Origin: Treponema sp.
GTDB taxonomy: Bacteria > Spirochaetota > Spirochaetia > Treponematales > Breznakiellaceae
Length of the DNA: 51,302 nucleotides
Reading direction: 5' to 3'
Assembly (NCBI GenBank): GCA_031268125.1
Contig: JAIRXT010000206.1
Span: forward strand, 1 to 51,302
Below, one piece after another: positions 15,715 to 25,147 of the stretch. Both the position numbers and the translations under genes were made by a program. Within the stretch, counting starts at the first letter, position 1. Every line of letters starts with the position of its first letter. Under the pieces are notes generated by a model. The model worked only from the letters and a program-made list of their open reading frames with translations. It did not search any database and was not told the origin of the DNA.

Positions 15715-17418
15715 TTATTCCTCCAGGAGCCAGGTTCTGATAAGCTGGGCCACATCTTCAGGATGTTCCTTTGCCATATTGGCGATGTTTTCCTGAAGAT
15801 CCATCCGCGCCCGCTCTTCCACGGAGATGGACACATCCACCCCCTCCTCTTCCGCCTGGGCAATCGCGCTTTCCCGGATTGCCTGTTCCCGCCTGGCCCG
15901 CTCATCCTCGGCAAGCCGGCGCCGCCGTTCCATCTCCCGGCTGATCGCCCGGAAAACAATAAAAGAAATCAACAGTACAATCACGCCGATAAGAAATATC
16001 ACCAAGGTGGTCCTGAACTGTTTCTGCCGGAAGAAAGCGGAATCCTCGTCTTTGAACTGGGCGGTTCTGTCGAAGGGAATATTTTGGACCGTTACCGAAT
16101 CTCCGCGGCCGGCGTTGTATCCCACCGCGTTCTGTACCAGGAGCTGGGCGGATCGCAGTTGTTCGGAGGGTACGGGAATGTAGTCCCGTTCAATGGAACC
16201 GTCGGCGGCAATCTGGGGATTCTTCTTTTCGTCGTACTTCCACTTCCACTGCCCGTCAATGTTCACCGAAACGGTAACCCGGTCTATCCGGGGACTCCGC
16301 TCCTCCTGGGATTTTTCACTGTTGACTACCTCGTTGTGGACCCTGGTCTCCTGGACCATCTTGCCGAAAAGATTCGACATATCCTTAAAGGCGGGGGGGG
16401 TTTGTCCTTCCACGCCGGCGGGACCTTCAGGGTTAAAGCCGGTCCCCTCCCAAGTGGTGCCGGAAGTGCTTTCCGAAATAGTAAGGGAGTCCAGCAGTTC
16501 CGAATCGTCGTAGGGCAGTCCGGGGGTCCTCTCCTTTTTGACAATGGGAGAGTAGGTTTCCCGGGCGATGCTTTTCTGGGACATGTCCATGTCAATCTTG
16601 ATGTTAAGATCACGGACCCGGTCGGAACCAAAGGTTACCTGTAAAGCGCCAAGAATTTGGGCGCGGTATTTTGCCTCCAGCGACTGGATAAGTTTGTTTT
16701 CCCGTTCAATCAAAACAAGCCGGTCGGCGGCCGCCATATTCTCAAAGTCGTTGAGTACGTTCCCGGCCTGATCGGTGATCACAATGTTGGTATCCGTCAA
16801 GCCTTCGATGGCGAAACGGAGCAGTTTTTGAATCCCTTCGATCTTTTTACGGTTGGTGATGATGTCGCTGCCCGGCCTGGGGGTAATGATAACGCTGGCG
16901 GTGGTAGGATTTTGTTCGGAGCTAAAGAGAGTCCGCTCGGGAAAGACTACCGTTACATTGGCGTCATCCACCTCGTCCAGGGCTTTGATATGATCCGTAA
17001 CCATCCGGGTCTGGGCGCGGCGAAAGTTGACATTCCGTTCAAAATCCGTAAGGGTCCAGCGTTCCTGGTCAAAGATCGACCACGGATCCGTCCCCGAAGG
17101 AATCAGATCTTCCCTGATAAGGATAGAGCGAATCCGCCGCGCCGTCTGTTCATCGGCAACCTGGATCACCCCCGCGGCCGTTACCTGGGCTCGTATTCCT
17201 TCCTGGTTGATTCTGGTTATGATCTGATCACGAACCGCTTCATCCTGAATGGGCACGTCAATGACCGATACCATAGTAGGGACCGAAGAAACCGAAAGCA
17301 GGGCGACGATACCCACTATTCCCGCCAGTACTATTACCCCGATGATAATCCGCTGGACCAAAGAAAATTTGGTCCAAAGCCCGCGAATTTGGGCTGCAAA
17401 TTTTTTTAACCACTCCAT
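15715..17418 (-). CDS. fliF: Flagellar MS-ring protein FliF
   Basis: This 567-residue membrane-ring protein has transmembrane segments at about 23-45 (RIIIGVIVLAGIVGIVALL) and about 447-468 (TTLVIFLIGVIVLLISFIV), flanking a large periplasmic part with the YscJ/FliF domain (about 50-220) and a C-terminal FliF domain. The cytoplasmic tail (LAEDERARREQAIRESAIAQ onward) binds FliG. The ATG at 17418 follows a G-rich ribosome site and gives the normal MEWLKKF start; an in-frame extension to 17457 has no support. It anchors the rotor and houses the export gate. Confidence 0.92.
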   Translation of the reverse strand: MEWLKKFAAQIRGLWTKFSLVQRIIIGVIVLAGIVGIVALLSVSSVPTMVSVIDVPIQDEAVRDQIITRINQEGIRAQVTAAGVIQVADEQTARRIRSILIREDLIPSGTDPWSIFDQERWTLTDFERNVNFRRAQTRMVTDHIKALDEVDDANVTVVFPERTLFSSEQNPTTASVIITPRPGSDIITNRKKIEGIQKLLRFAIEGLTDTNIVITDQAGNVLNDFENMAAADRLVLIERENKLIQSLEAKYRAQILGALQVTFGSDRVRDLNIKIDMDMSQKSIARETYSPIVKKERTPGLPYDDSELLDSLTISESTSGTTWEGTGFNPEGPAGVEGQTPPAFKDMSNLFGKMVQETRVHNEVVNSEKSQEERSPRIDRVTVSVNIDGQWKWKYDEKKNPQIAADGSIERDYIPVPSEQLRSAQLLVQNAVGYNAGRGDSVTVQNIPFDRTAQFKDEDSAFFRQKQFRTTLVIFLIGVIVLLISFIVFRAISREMERRRRLAEDERARREQAIRESAIAQAEEEGVDVSISVEERARMDLQENIANMAKEHPEDVAQLIRTWLLEE

Positions 17419-17470
17419 ATTCCCCCCCCCTGATAAAGCAAGCCGTGGGATTCCCACTAATTACTTCTCA

Positions 17471-17866
17471 CTATCTTGTATTGATAATATCCTTCCAGCC
17501 CTGAACCAGACGGCTTAAAATATTGCGGGTAATATCCAGGGACATGCTTGCCTTGGCCTGGGCAATGGTCAGATCGTGAATGTCCACCGAATCCGGTTCG
17601 GTAATAGCTTTTTGCGCCAATTCGCCGGCAAAGACATCCGCCGCCGACACCTGATCCAAAGCCCGGAGCATGGATTCCTCAAAAGACCCCGCCCGGGTTA
17701 CCGCCCCCGCGCCGGTAATATTTTCAAGGCCGATAACGCTTTCCCCCGTTTTCCCGGTAAAACCGCCCGCCCTGGTAAAGGCATCGGCGCTCATGTGTTT
17801 TTCGTGGGTAAGCCTCATGGCCAGGTAATCACCGCCTGCCATGTTGATACTTGTTACACTCATCAT
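17471..17866 (-). CDS. fliE: Flagellar hook-basal body protein FliE
   Basis: This 131-residue protein joins the MS ring to the rod. The conserved FliE C-terminus is clear: PDSVDIHDLTIAQAKASMSL (about 92-111) followed by DITRNILSRLVQGWKDI. GSFEESMLRALDQV (about 60-73) marks the start of the conserved domain. Tandem ATGs (17866, 17863) follow GGGAGGGA, so the exact start is uncertain by one codon. The N-terminal 50 residues are longer than in enterics and more variable. It lies between flgC and fliF, the standard order. Confidence 0.9.
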   Translation of the reverse strand: MMSVTSINMAGGDYLAMRLTHEKHMSADAFTRAGGFTGKTGESVIGLENITGAGAVTRAGSFEESMLRALDQVSAADVFAGELAQKAITEPDSVDIHDLTIAQAKASMSLDITRNILSRLVQGWKDIINTR

Positions 17867-17896
17867 TCCCTCCCCTTCATTTTATTGCGGCGGCTG

Positions 17897-18358
17897 TTAC
17901 CGGCCGCCTATTTCAAGGGCCCGCTGAAACATCGACTTAGATCCGTCAATGATCGAGGCATTGGCCTCGTAAGCCCGGCCCGCGGCAATAAGATCAACCA
18001 TCTCGGTAACAATATCTACGTTGGGCATTTCCACATAACCTTCCCTGGGTCCCGACTTAATCGCGTCGGGGTGGGTCGGATCGTAGACCAGCTTGTTTTC
18101 CGATGTGGTATCCTTTTGTATCTCAAGGACCCGCACCCCCTTTCCCGTGCCGTTATCCAGAGAATCGGGCAAAAACGGGGATCGCCAATAGGGACCCTCG
18201 GTAACGGGCCGCATAATCACCCGGCTCCGGCGGTAGGGCCCCCCTTCGCTGGTACGGGTAGTGGACGCGTTGGCAATGTTATCCGCGATTACATCGTGGC
18301 GGAGCCGCTCGGCGCTCATCCCCGTGGCGGCAATGCTGATCGAATTAAAAATTCCCAT
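17897..18358 (-). CDS. flgC: Flagellar basal-body rod protein FlgC
   Basis: This 153-residue proximal rod protein starts with MGIFNSISIAATGMSAERLR and the rod-protein motif DVIADNIANASTTRT (about 25-40). YVEMPNVDIVTEMVDLIAAG (about 108-127) and RAYEANASIIDGSKSMFQRA form its conserved C-terminus. With FlgB, FlgF and FlgG it builds the drive shaft, and it is exported by the FliI/FliH/FliJ system encoded in the same operon. FlgB lies 19 bases upstream and FliE 30 bases downstream. Confidence 0.93.
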   Translation of the reverse strand: MGIFNSISIAATGMSAERLRHDVIADNIANASTTRTSEGGPYRRSRVIMRPVTEGPYWRSPFLPDSLDNGTGKGVRVLEIQKDTTSENKLVYDPTHPDAIKSGPREGYVEMPNVDIVTEMVDLIAAGRAYEANASIIDGSKSMFQRALEIGGR

Positions 18359-18377
18359 ATACGTTCCCCCTTATAGA

Positions 18378-18794
18378 TTACCGCAGAGCCCTGCTTACCT
18401 GGTCAAATTCAAAAGCCGCCGCCTGGGCCAGCAGGGTATAACTCATCTGATTTTCCAAAGCCCCCATCAGTTCCTGTTCAGGGTCCACATTGTTCCCGTT
18501 AGTATTATAGGTCGTGGTATAGTCCAAAACCCGCCGCGGCTGTACGTCCCGGTAATCCTGTTCCCGCCAGTTGGAGATATGCCTTGGATCGGTCAGGTTC
18601 AGTTCCAGGGCGGGCCGGTTTTTTCCGGTGTCCAGCGCCCGCTTCAGTTCGGACTCGAAGTTCACCACCTGCCGCTTGTAGTCGGAAACCTGGGAATTGC
18701 TCATGTTATGGGCAATCACATCCCGGCGGATAAGGCTGGCATCCATAGCCCGGTGCAGAAGATCTACCGTTTTTTCAAAATTATTCGTTATCAT
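18378..18794 (-). CDS. flgB: Flagellar basal-body rod protein FlgB
   Basis: This 138-residue protein has the rod-family N-terminus with AMDASLIRRDVIAHNMSNSQ and SDYKRQVVNFESELKRAL (about residues 50-67). The C-terminal helix MGALENQMSYTLLAQAAAFE is the part that packs in the rod. GGGGAGG about six bases upstream of the ATG is a strong ribosome site. It is the first flagellar gene behind hslU, separated by only 46 bases with no terminator, so read-through from the protease genes is expected; the same hslVU-flgB order is known in Borrelia. Confidence 0.92.
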   Translation of the reverse strand: MITNNFEKTVDLLHRAMDASLIRRDVIAHNMSNSQVSDYKRQVVNFESELKRALDTGKNRPALELNLTDPRHISNWREQDYRDVQPRRVLDYTTTYNTNGNNVDPEQELMGALENQMSYTLLAQAAAFEFDQVSRALR

Positions 18795-18840
18795 GGTTCC
18801 GGTCCTCCCCTTTGATCATCGGCCCGTTTTTCGTTCCGGT

Positions 18841-20394
18841 TTAGAGTATATACCTGCCTAAATCCTGATCCTTCACTATCCCGGCAAGTTTTTCATCAAC
18901 ATACTCCGGGGTAACGGATATTACCGCCGGGGCAATGTCGGGCGCCTCAAACGAAAGCTCCTCCAGCAGGGCTTCCATGATTGTATGCAGCCTCCGGGCC
19001 CCGATATTTTCCAGCCGGGAGTTTACATCCGCCGCCAGGGCGGCAAGCCGCTTTATGGCGTCGGGACTAAAGTTAATCTGGATTCCCTCGGTGGCAAGAA
19101 GCCCGACGTACTGTTTGGTCAGGGCGTTTTTGGGTTCCGTAAGGATCTGCAAAAATTCCTCTTCTCCCAGAGAATCCAGTTCCACCCTGAGGGGAAAACG
19201 GCCCTGTAATTCGGGGATCAGGTCCGAAGGCTTGCTGATATTAAAGGCCCCCGCGGCAATAAAGAGGATATGGCTGGTATTCACCGGCCCCCACTTGGTA
19301 TTGACCGTGGCCCCTTCCACAATCGGGAGGATGTCCCGCTGCACTCCTTCACGGCTTACATCGGGACCGCCGCGCTGGCCTTTGACCGCAATTTTATCAA
19401 TTTCGTCAATAAAAACGATTCCCGTTTCTTCCACCCGCTGCCGGGCTTCGTCGCTTACCCTGTCCCAATCGATAAGTTTTTCCGCTTCTTCGTTGATCAG
19501 AACCTCCCGGGCCCGTTTAACGCTGAGGACCTTGTTCTTCTGAGTCCCCCCCAGGACGCTGACCAGTTCGGAAATACTGGTTCCAAAATCACCCATGCCG
19601 GCCATCATGTCCATTCCGGGAAGCTGGGGAGTTTGGCTGACCGAAATTTCCACGGTGCGATCCTCCAGCTTTCCTTCCCGGAGCATGGCCCTGAGTTTTT
19701 CCCGGGTAGACCTGTCCTTTTCGACGGTCTCCTTGCTGGGCCCCGCTTCGGCGGCTTCGGGAACAGCCTCCGCCTGGGGCGGGTTTTCACTGTTCGCCGA
19801 ATGCTTAAAAATAGGTATGCCTACCTGAATAGCCGCCCCCATAATCCCCGGCTCCCCGGGATTGTTGATGGAGAAGGGGCGGACCATGGAACTGGGCTTT
19901 GGTTTTGTTTCCCGGTTTTTTTTACCGGGCAGCAGAAGATCCAGCAGGGCTTCTTCCGCCCTTTTTTCCGCCTCCACTTTTACCTTTTCCTGCATCTCCT
20001 GTTTCACCATTTGGAAACCGACGGCCGCAAGGTCCCGAATCATGGATTCCACATCCCGGCCCACATAGCCTACTTCGGTATACTTGGTGGCCTCTACCTT
20101 GATGAACGGGGAAAGGACCAGTTTCGCGAGCCGGCGGGCAATTTCGGTTTTCCCCACCCCTGTGGGACCGATCATGAGGATGTTCTTGGGGGTAATATCT
20201 TCCCGCATATCCGGGTCCAGCTTGAGCCGCCTGACCCGGTTCCTCAGGGCCACCGCCACCGCCCGTTTGGCCTTTTTCTGCCCTACGATATACTTATCCA
20301 GTTCCGCTACAATTTCCCGGGGCGAAAGTCCTTCCCCCCGCAGAGCTGTCTTATCCGCGTCCGTCCGGTTTTCTATTACGATCTTATCTCCCAT
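18841..20394 (-). CDS. hslU: ATP-dependent protease ATPase subunit HslU (ClpY)
   Basis: This AAA+ unfoldase feeds substrates to the HslV peptidase. Its N domain begins LSPREIVAELDKYIVGQKKA, Walker A is MIGPTGVGKTEIA (about residue 71), the pore loop is in TKYTEVGYVGRDVESMIRD (about 102-120), and Walker B is GIVFIDEIDKIA. The C-terminal activating tail ends DLGRYIL, matching the family C-terminus that docks into HslV. An extended I-domain with Pro/Glu-rich insert (about 185-250) makes it 517 residues against about 445 in E. coli. I choose ATG 20394 (MGDKIVIENR) with AAGGTT upstream rather than the longer open frame to 20442. Confidence 0.93.
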   Translation of the reverse strand: MGDKIVIENRTDADKTALRGEGLSPREIVAELDKYIVGQKKAKRAVAVALRNRVRRLKLDPDMREDITPKNILMIGPTGVGKTEIARRLAKLVLSPFIKVEATKYTEVGYVGRDVESMIRDLAAVGFQMVKQEMQEKVKVEAEKRAEEALLDLLLPGKKNRETKPKPSSMVRPFSINNPGEPGIMGAAIQVGIPIFKHSANSENPPQAEAVPEAAEAGPSKETVEKDRSTREKLRAMLREGKLEDRTVEISVSQTPQLPGMDMMAGMGDFGTSISELVSVLGGTQKNKVLSVKRAREVLINEEAEKLIDWDRVSDEARQRVEETGIVFIDEIDKIAVKGQRGGPDVSREGVQRDILPIVEGATVNTKWGPVNTSHILFIAAGAFNISKPSDLIPELQGRFPLRVELDSLGEEEFLQILTEPKNALTKQYVGLLATEGIQINFSPDAIKRLAALAADVNSRLENIGARRLHTIMEALLEELSFEAPDIAPAVISVTPEYVDEKLAGIVKDQDLGRYIL

Positions 20395-20457
20395 TATGAC
20401 AACCTTACCTTTGTGCGGCCGGAGGCCGTACCGCAAAATCAAACATAAAACACAGCT

Positions 20458-21009
20458 TCATGACAACTCCTCCACGACGATCTGCCCGTTGGTATAGATA
20501 CAGATGTTACCCGCGATACCGAGACTCTTTTTTGCAATTTCCACGGCGGAAAAATTGCTCCCTTCCAGATAAGCCAGGGCCGCGGCATAGGCATAGTTCC
20601 CCCCGGAGCCGATGGCAAGGGCATCCTGCTCCGGTTCAATCACATCCCCGGTCCCGGATACAAGCAGGGTAGCGGTAATATCCGCCGCCAAAAGCAGGGC
20701 TTCCAGCCGCCGCAGGGTCCGGTCGGTCCGCCAGTCTTTGGCAAGTTCCACGGCCGCCCTGCGGAGATCCCCGGAGTACTCCTTGAGCTTTTCCTCAAAA
20801 CGGTCAAACAACGTAAAAGCATCGGCGGTGGCGCCGGCAAAACCGCAGAGGACCTTTCCGTCTGAAAGACGGCGTACCTTACGGGCGTTGTTCTTCATCA
20901 CCGTCTCTCCCATCGTTACCTGTCCGTCTCCGGCCATAGCAACTTTGCCGTCACGACGTACTACCAGTACCGTAGTAGATCGTATCTGCGTATCCCTGTT
21001 TTTCTTCAC
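20458..21009 (-). CDS. hslV: ATP-dependent protease proteolytic subunit HslV (ClpQ)
   Basis: This threonine peptidase of the HslUV complex contains IRSTTVLVVRRDGKVAMAGDGQVT written in part as STTVLVVRRDGKV and AGDGQVTMGETVMK. The catalytic Thr is exposed when the short leader is removed; GFAGATADAFTLFDRFE is the second signature. A GTG at 21009 has GGAGGAG six bases upstream and gives 183 residues, close to family size. An ATG at 21027 would add six residues but lacks a ribosome site. It sits between xerC and hslU as in B. subtilis. Confidence 0.9.
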   Translation of the reverse strand: MKKNRDTQIRSTTVLVVRRDGKVAMAGDGQVTMGETVMKNNARKVRRLSDGKVLCGFAGATADAFTLFDRFEEKLKEYSGDLRRAAVELAKDWRTDRTLRRLEALLLAADITATLLVSGTGDVIEPEQDALAIGSGGNYAYAAALAYLEGSNFSAVEIAKKSLGIAGNICIYTNGQIVVEELS

Positions 21010-21027
21010 TCTCCGCTCCTCCCGCAT

Positions 21028-21966
21028 CTAACCATGCGGATGTGCCTTTGCGTAAACTTTCTTGAGCCGTTCAATATCCACATGGGTATAGCGCTGGGTA
21101 GTAGAAATACTGGCATGACCCAGAAGTTCCTGTACCACCCTTACATCGCAGCCCGAATTTACCAAATGTGTAGCAAAACTATGGCGTAGGCTGTGCGGGT
21201 GGATATGTTTACCCAGACCGGAACGCTCCGCGTATTTGGTGATAATCCACCGTACACCGGGAACCGAAATGGCCCCGCCGTTACGGTTGACAAACAGCTT
21301 ATCTACAGGATTCTTCTTGTCCGCCTTGATTCGATTCTGACGCTCCGGCAGATAGACCGCAAGGGCGTCCCGTGCCTCATCGGAAAAAAATACAAAGCGC
21401 TCCTTGTTCCCCTTGCCGATAACCCGTCCGCCCCCCAGGCCCGGCTCAAGTTTGGGCAGGGAAAGGGAAACCAGTTCGGAGATCCGAAGCCCCGCGGAAT
21501 ACATGGTCAGGATCAGGGCCTTATCCCTGGCAGGCCACAGAATCCCTGCGGTTTCGGGAAGCACGGCGAACCGGGCCATTTCCGGTTCCCAGAGAAAGCT
21601 GGGCAGACTCTGGGGACTCTTGAGGTTCCGCAGGGTACTGCAGGGGTTGTCCTGCCGGCGGCCAAAGCGGACCAGCCAGCGGTAGAAGCCCCGGATGGAA
21701 GACAGCGCCCGGTTCACGCTTACCGCTGCGGCCCCTTCCGCGCTTTGATCGGCAATAAAACCCCGCAGTTCCCTGACACTCAGCGCCTCAGGATTCAGGC
21801 AGAGATTGGCGCAATAATTGACAAAATGGGCCAGATCCTTCCTGTACGCTTCGATAGTCCGGTCCGATATTCCCCGTACCGCCTTCAAGTAAGAAAGGTA
21901 TTCCTGGGTTACAGCGTTCTCCGCAGGGGGAAGACCAGCGCCTTGATCCGCATTATTCTTCATCAT
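21028..21966 (-). CDS. xerC: Tyrosine recombinase XerC
   Basis: This 312-residue site-specific recombinase has an N-terminal SAM-like core-binding domain (about 20-105) and the catalytic domain (about 125-305). The catalytic set is visible: R in SAGLRISELVS, K in GKGNKERFV, HSLRH, the LGHASIS histidine, and the tyrosine nucleophile in TTQRYTHVD. The start ATG 21966 overlaps the end of topA; a longer frame to 22029 is unsupported. XerC and its XerD partner, encoded five genes earlier in the same block, resolve chromosome dimers at dif. The gene lies directly before hslV, as in Bacillus (codV). Confidence 0.88.
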   Translation of the reverse strand: MMKNNADQGAGLPPAENAVTQEYLSYLKAVRGISDRTIEAYRKDLAHFVNYCANLCLNPEALSVRELRGFIADQSAEGAAAVSVNRALSSIRGFYRWLVRFGRRQDNPCSTLRNLKSPQSLPSFLWEPEMARFAVLPETAGILWPARDKALILTMYSAGLRISELVSLSLPKLEPGLGGGRVIGKGNKERFVFFSDEARDALAVYLPERQNRIKADKKNPVDKLFVNRNGGAISVPGVRWIITKYAERSGLGKHIHPHSLRHSFATHLVNSGCDVRVVQELLGHASISTTQRYTHVDIERLKKVYAKAHPHG

Positions 21967-24166
21967 TTTTACCGCCTTCCCCGGTATCGGCGCTTTCCAA
22001 GTCCCCGTCATCGCTGTGAAGATAATCACACTCAGGATTGATGCAGGCCTTGTGGTAGCCGTCTTTCTTGTCGTACTTTTCTACCAGGAACTGGCCGCAC
22101 TTGGGACAGTCCTGGTTAATGGGTTTATAGTGGCTGATAAAATCACAATCCGGATAATTTGTACAACCGTAAAATTCCTTGCCCCTGCCCCGGTTTTTCC
22201 GGGCCACAACATCGCCGCCGCATTTGGGACACTTTGCCAGCGGGATAGATTTAGTATTTCTGCACTCGGGAAAACCGGAACAGGCAAGGAAGAATCCAAA
22301 ACGGCCCAATTTTTTTATCATGGGTTTTCCGCATTTTTCGCAGACATAATCGGTGGGCTCGTCCAGGGAGCCCTTGTAGGATTCCAGAGTCCTCCCCACC
22401 GTATCCAGGCGGTCCTTAAAAGGGTCCCAAAATTCCCGAATCATGTCCGGCCACTTGATGGCGCTGTCTTCCACTTCGTCAAGTTTGTTTTCCATATCGG
22501 CGGTAAAGGCGGCATCCACATAATGGGGAAAATATTCTACCAGCATATCATTTATCAGCCTGCCCAGAATCGTGGGAACAAGCTGCTTGTTGGACCGGGT
22601 TACGTAGTAGCGATCCAAAAGTACCGAAATTATCGGCGCGTAGGTAGAAGGCCGGCCGATGCCTTTTTCTTCCAGAACCCGCACGATGGACGCGTCGCTG
22701 TACCGGGGCGGTCCCTGGGTAAAGTGCTGTTCGGGGTGGAATTTATCCACCTTCACCTTGTCGCCGGTCTTGAGCGGCGGGCAGGGATTGCCCTTTTCAT
22801 CTTTACCGGACAAAAGCTTGATGACCTTGTAAAATCCCTTTTCAATAAGTTTGGTCCCCGTGATCCTGAACAGCGCCTCCCCTGCGGCAATATCAACGCT
22901 CAGGGCGCGGTTTTTGGCATTGGTCATCTGACTGGAAACAAAACGTTCCCAAATAATTGTGTAGAGCCGCAGTTGATCCCGGCCCAAATATTCTTTTATT
23001 GAATCGGGGGTATAGTTCACAAAAGTAGGCCGAATCGCCTCGTGGGCATCCTGGGCTTTTTTCCCCACCGAATATACGTTTGGCTTTTCAGGAAGTTCAC
23101 CGGGATAGTTCTTGCCCAGCCAGTCCCGCAGATCGTCAAGGGCAGTCTGGGATACCCGCACCGAATCGGTACGCATATAGGTAATAAGCCCGACACGGGA
23201 AGCGCCGAGGTTAATTCCTTCATACAACTGCTGGGCCACCTGCATAGTCTTGCGGGCCGTAAAACCCAGACGGTTGGCCGCGGTCTGCTGCATCTGGCTG
23301 GTAGTAAAGGGAGGCCGGGGCCGCACGATCCTGTCGGTTTCCCGGACTTCCTGAACCACACATTCGGCATCCTTGATTTCCGCGATAATTTTTTCGACAG
23401 AATCTTCGCTTTTTAGATCCGGTTTAAGACCCTGCCAGTTTACCAGTTGGGCGGTAAAATTTGCCCGGCCAACTTTAAAATCCGCGTCCAGAGTCCAGTA
23501 TTCTTCCGGGGTAAAAGATTCTACTTCCTTTTCCCGCTCGCAGATTATCCGCAGAGCCACGGACTGCACCCGTCCCGCAGAAAGGCCGTTCTTTACCTTT
23601 TTCCACAGCAGCGGTGAAAGATTGTAACCCACCAGACGATCCAAAACCCGCCGGGCCTTTTGCGCGTTCACCAGGTCTTCGTTAATATCCTGGGGTTTAA
23701 TCACCGCGTCCAAAACAACCTGGGGGGTAATTTCGTTAATACTGATCCGCCGGACGGGGACCTTGTCGGTCTTTGCTGAAATGGCATTCCGCAAATGCCA
23801 GGCAATGGCCTCCCCCTCCCGGTCCGGGTCGCTGGCCAGGAGAACCATACCGGATTTTTTCGCATCCCCCTGGAGTTCCTTCAAAAGTTTTGAGCGGCCC
23901 CTGACGGTAATATATTCAGGCTCAAAATTATGATCCACATCAATGGCAAGCCGGGACTTGGGCAGATCAATTAAATGGCCTATACAGGCTTTTACGATAT
24001 AACCGGACCCAAGAATTTTCTGAACCGTCTCCGCCTTGTGGGGAGATTCCATAATAATAAGGGTCTTTTTTTCAGGCGTCTTACCGGCTTTCTTGGGGGC
24101 CTTGCGGGGAACGGTCTTCTTGGGCCTGGTAGTTTCAGTTTTACTGTTTTTTGTTTTTACTGCCAT
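21953..24166 (-). CDS. topA: DNA topoisomerase I
   Basis: This 737-residue type IA topoisomerase relaxes negative supercoils. A Lys/Pro/Thr-rich N-terminal tail of about 33 residues precedes the TOPRIM domain (TLIIMESPHKAETVQKIL and ASDPDREGEAIAWHL). The catalytic tyrosine stands in GLITYMRTDSVRVS (about 315). The C-terminus carries three four-cysteine zinc modules (CEKC...C...C, CPKC...C...C, CPKC...C...C, about 600-715) and an acidic tail. It is preceded by dprA and followed by xerC, overlapping the latter by 14 bases. All key motifs are intact. Confidence 0.95.
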   Translation of the reverse strand: MAVKTKNSKTETTRPKKTVPRKAPKKAGKTPEKKTLIIMESPHKAETVQKILGSGYIVKACIGHLIDLPKSRLAIDVDHNFEPEYITVRGRSKLLKELQGDAKKSGMVLLASDPDREGEAIAWHLRNAISAKTDKVPVRRISINEITPQVVLDAVIKPQDINEDLVNAQKARRVLDRLVGYNLSPLLWKKVKNGLSAGRVQSVALRIICEREKEVESFTPEEYWTLDADFKVGRANFTAQLVNWQGLKPDLKSEDSVEKIIAEIKDAECVVQEVRETDRIVRPRPPFTTSQMQQTAANRLGFTARKTMQVAQQLYEGINLGASRVGLITYMRTDSVRVSQTALDDLRDWLGKNYPGELPEKPNVYSVGKKAQDAHEAIRPTFVNYTPDSIKEYLGRDQLRLYTIIWERFVSSQMTNAKNRALSVDIAAGEALFRITGTKLIEKGFYKVIKLLSGKDEKGNPCPPLKTGDKVKVDKFHPEQHFTQGPPRYSDASIVRVLEEKGIGRPSTYAPIISVLLDRYYVTRSNKQLVPTILGRLINDMLVEYFPHYVDAAFTADMENKLDEVEDSAIKWPDMIREFWDPFKDRLDTVGRTLESYKGSLDEPTDYVCEKCGKPMIKKLGRFGFFLACSGFPECRNTKSIPLAKCPKCGGDVVARKNRGRGKEFYGCTNYPDCDFISHYKPINQDCPKCGQFLVEKYDKKDGYHKACINPECDYLHSDDGDLESADTGEGGKNDEE

Positions 24167-24205
24167 TCAGTTTTTCCTTACAAACCGGATAAAATCATAC
24201 GGGCT

Positions 24206-25147
24206 TTACCGTATCACCAACCGCCGGGCCAGAGAATCGGCAAGCGCCCTGCCGGCAGAACCGGCCTCATTGCGGGACTCTTTTTTCTCCTCAAGGCCCC
24301 ACTCTTGTAATATATCAGAAGCGGAGGAAATAATCTTAGCCCCGTCTTCCACAAGACGGGCGGTTCCCTCGGCTTCCAGACCCGCGGATGCAACCCAGAG
24401 ATCCCGTCCCTGTTCCAGGGCCAGGCGGGCGGTTATCAGGGCGCCTGATTTGGCGGGGGCCTCCGCGATCAGAGTCCCCCGGGACATGGCGGAAATGATC
24501 CGGTTCCGGGCGGGGAAATGCCACTTTTGGGGCTTTGTCCCCGGGGGATATTCCGAAAAAATCGCTCCGCCTCCCTCCAAAATTTTCCGGGCCAATAAAC
24601 GATTCGAGGAAGGGTAAATTTCATCGGCCCCGGAACCCAGGATCGCATAGGTCCCGGCCCCTCCCTCCAAATTTCCCCGGTGGGCCATAGCGTCAATGCC
24701 CAGGGCAAGTCCCGAGACCACCGAAATACCCTGGACCCCAAGGGAACGGCTTATATCAAAGGCCGCCTTCAAGGCCGGCCCGCGGGGTTTCCGGGTTCCA
24801 ACCACGGAGACCATCGGCTTGTCTCCGTCAGGCAGGGCGCCCCGGTAAAACAGCAGGGCCGGCGGATCGTAGATCTCCCGAAGCAGCGGCGGATAGGATG
24901 CCGACACCAGGGATACCCATTGGATACCCCGCTTCACCGCGTTTGCGGCATCCCGTTCCGCGGAAAAACGAACCGCATCCATACCGCCGAACCCTTTAAG
25001 GGGACGGCCGGTCAGGACCTCCAGATCACGATCCGACAGGCGAATCAGATCGTCTTCCCCGCAGAGTTTTTTACAAAGTTCCCCCCGCTCCACCGGCTTC
25101 AGGCCGGGAATACGGATTATCATCAGATCAAGCAGACCGCGGTCCAT
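24206..25147 (-). CDS. dprA: DNA-processing protein DprA (Smf)
   Basis: This 313-residue protein has the Rossmann-like DprA domain. Key blocks are VVGTRKPRGPALKAA (about 115), VVSGLALGIDAMAHRG (about 142-157), GSGADEIYPSSNRLLA and PAKSGALITARLALEQGR (about 236-253). An N-terminal helix-hairpin-helix-like region (about 1-60) and a variable C-terminus complete it. DprA loads RecA onto incoming single strands during transformation; its role in bacteria not known to be competent is less clear. It overlaps the TPR gene start/stop by one base and precedes topA, an order shared with Bacillus and T. pallidum. Confidence 0.92.
   Translation of the reverse strand: MDRGLLDLMIIRIPGLKPVERGELCKKLCGEDDLIRLSDRDLEVLTGRPLKGFGGMDAVRFSAERDAANAVKRGIQWVSLVSASYPPLLREIYDPPALLFYRGALPDGDKPMVSVVGTRKPRGPALKAAFDISRSLGVQGISVVSGLALGIDAMAHRGNLEGGAGTYAILGSGADEIYPSSNRLLARKILEGGGAIFSEYPPGTKPQKWHFPARNRIISAMSRGTLIAEAPAKSGALITARLALEQGRDLWVASAGLEAEGTARLVEDGAKIISSASDILQEWGLEEKKESRNEAGSAGRALADSLARRLVIR

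Noticed and set aside
14701..16644. 647-codon plus-strand ORF opposite fliG and fliF
   Set aside because: It is a shadow of two strongly conserved flagellar genes on the minus strand; its product is rich in His, Pro and Gly and matches no family.
18795..18840. A terminator between hslU and flgB
   Set aside because: No stem followed by a T-run is present in the 46-base gap, so the genes are treated as one transcript.
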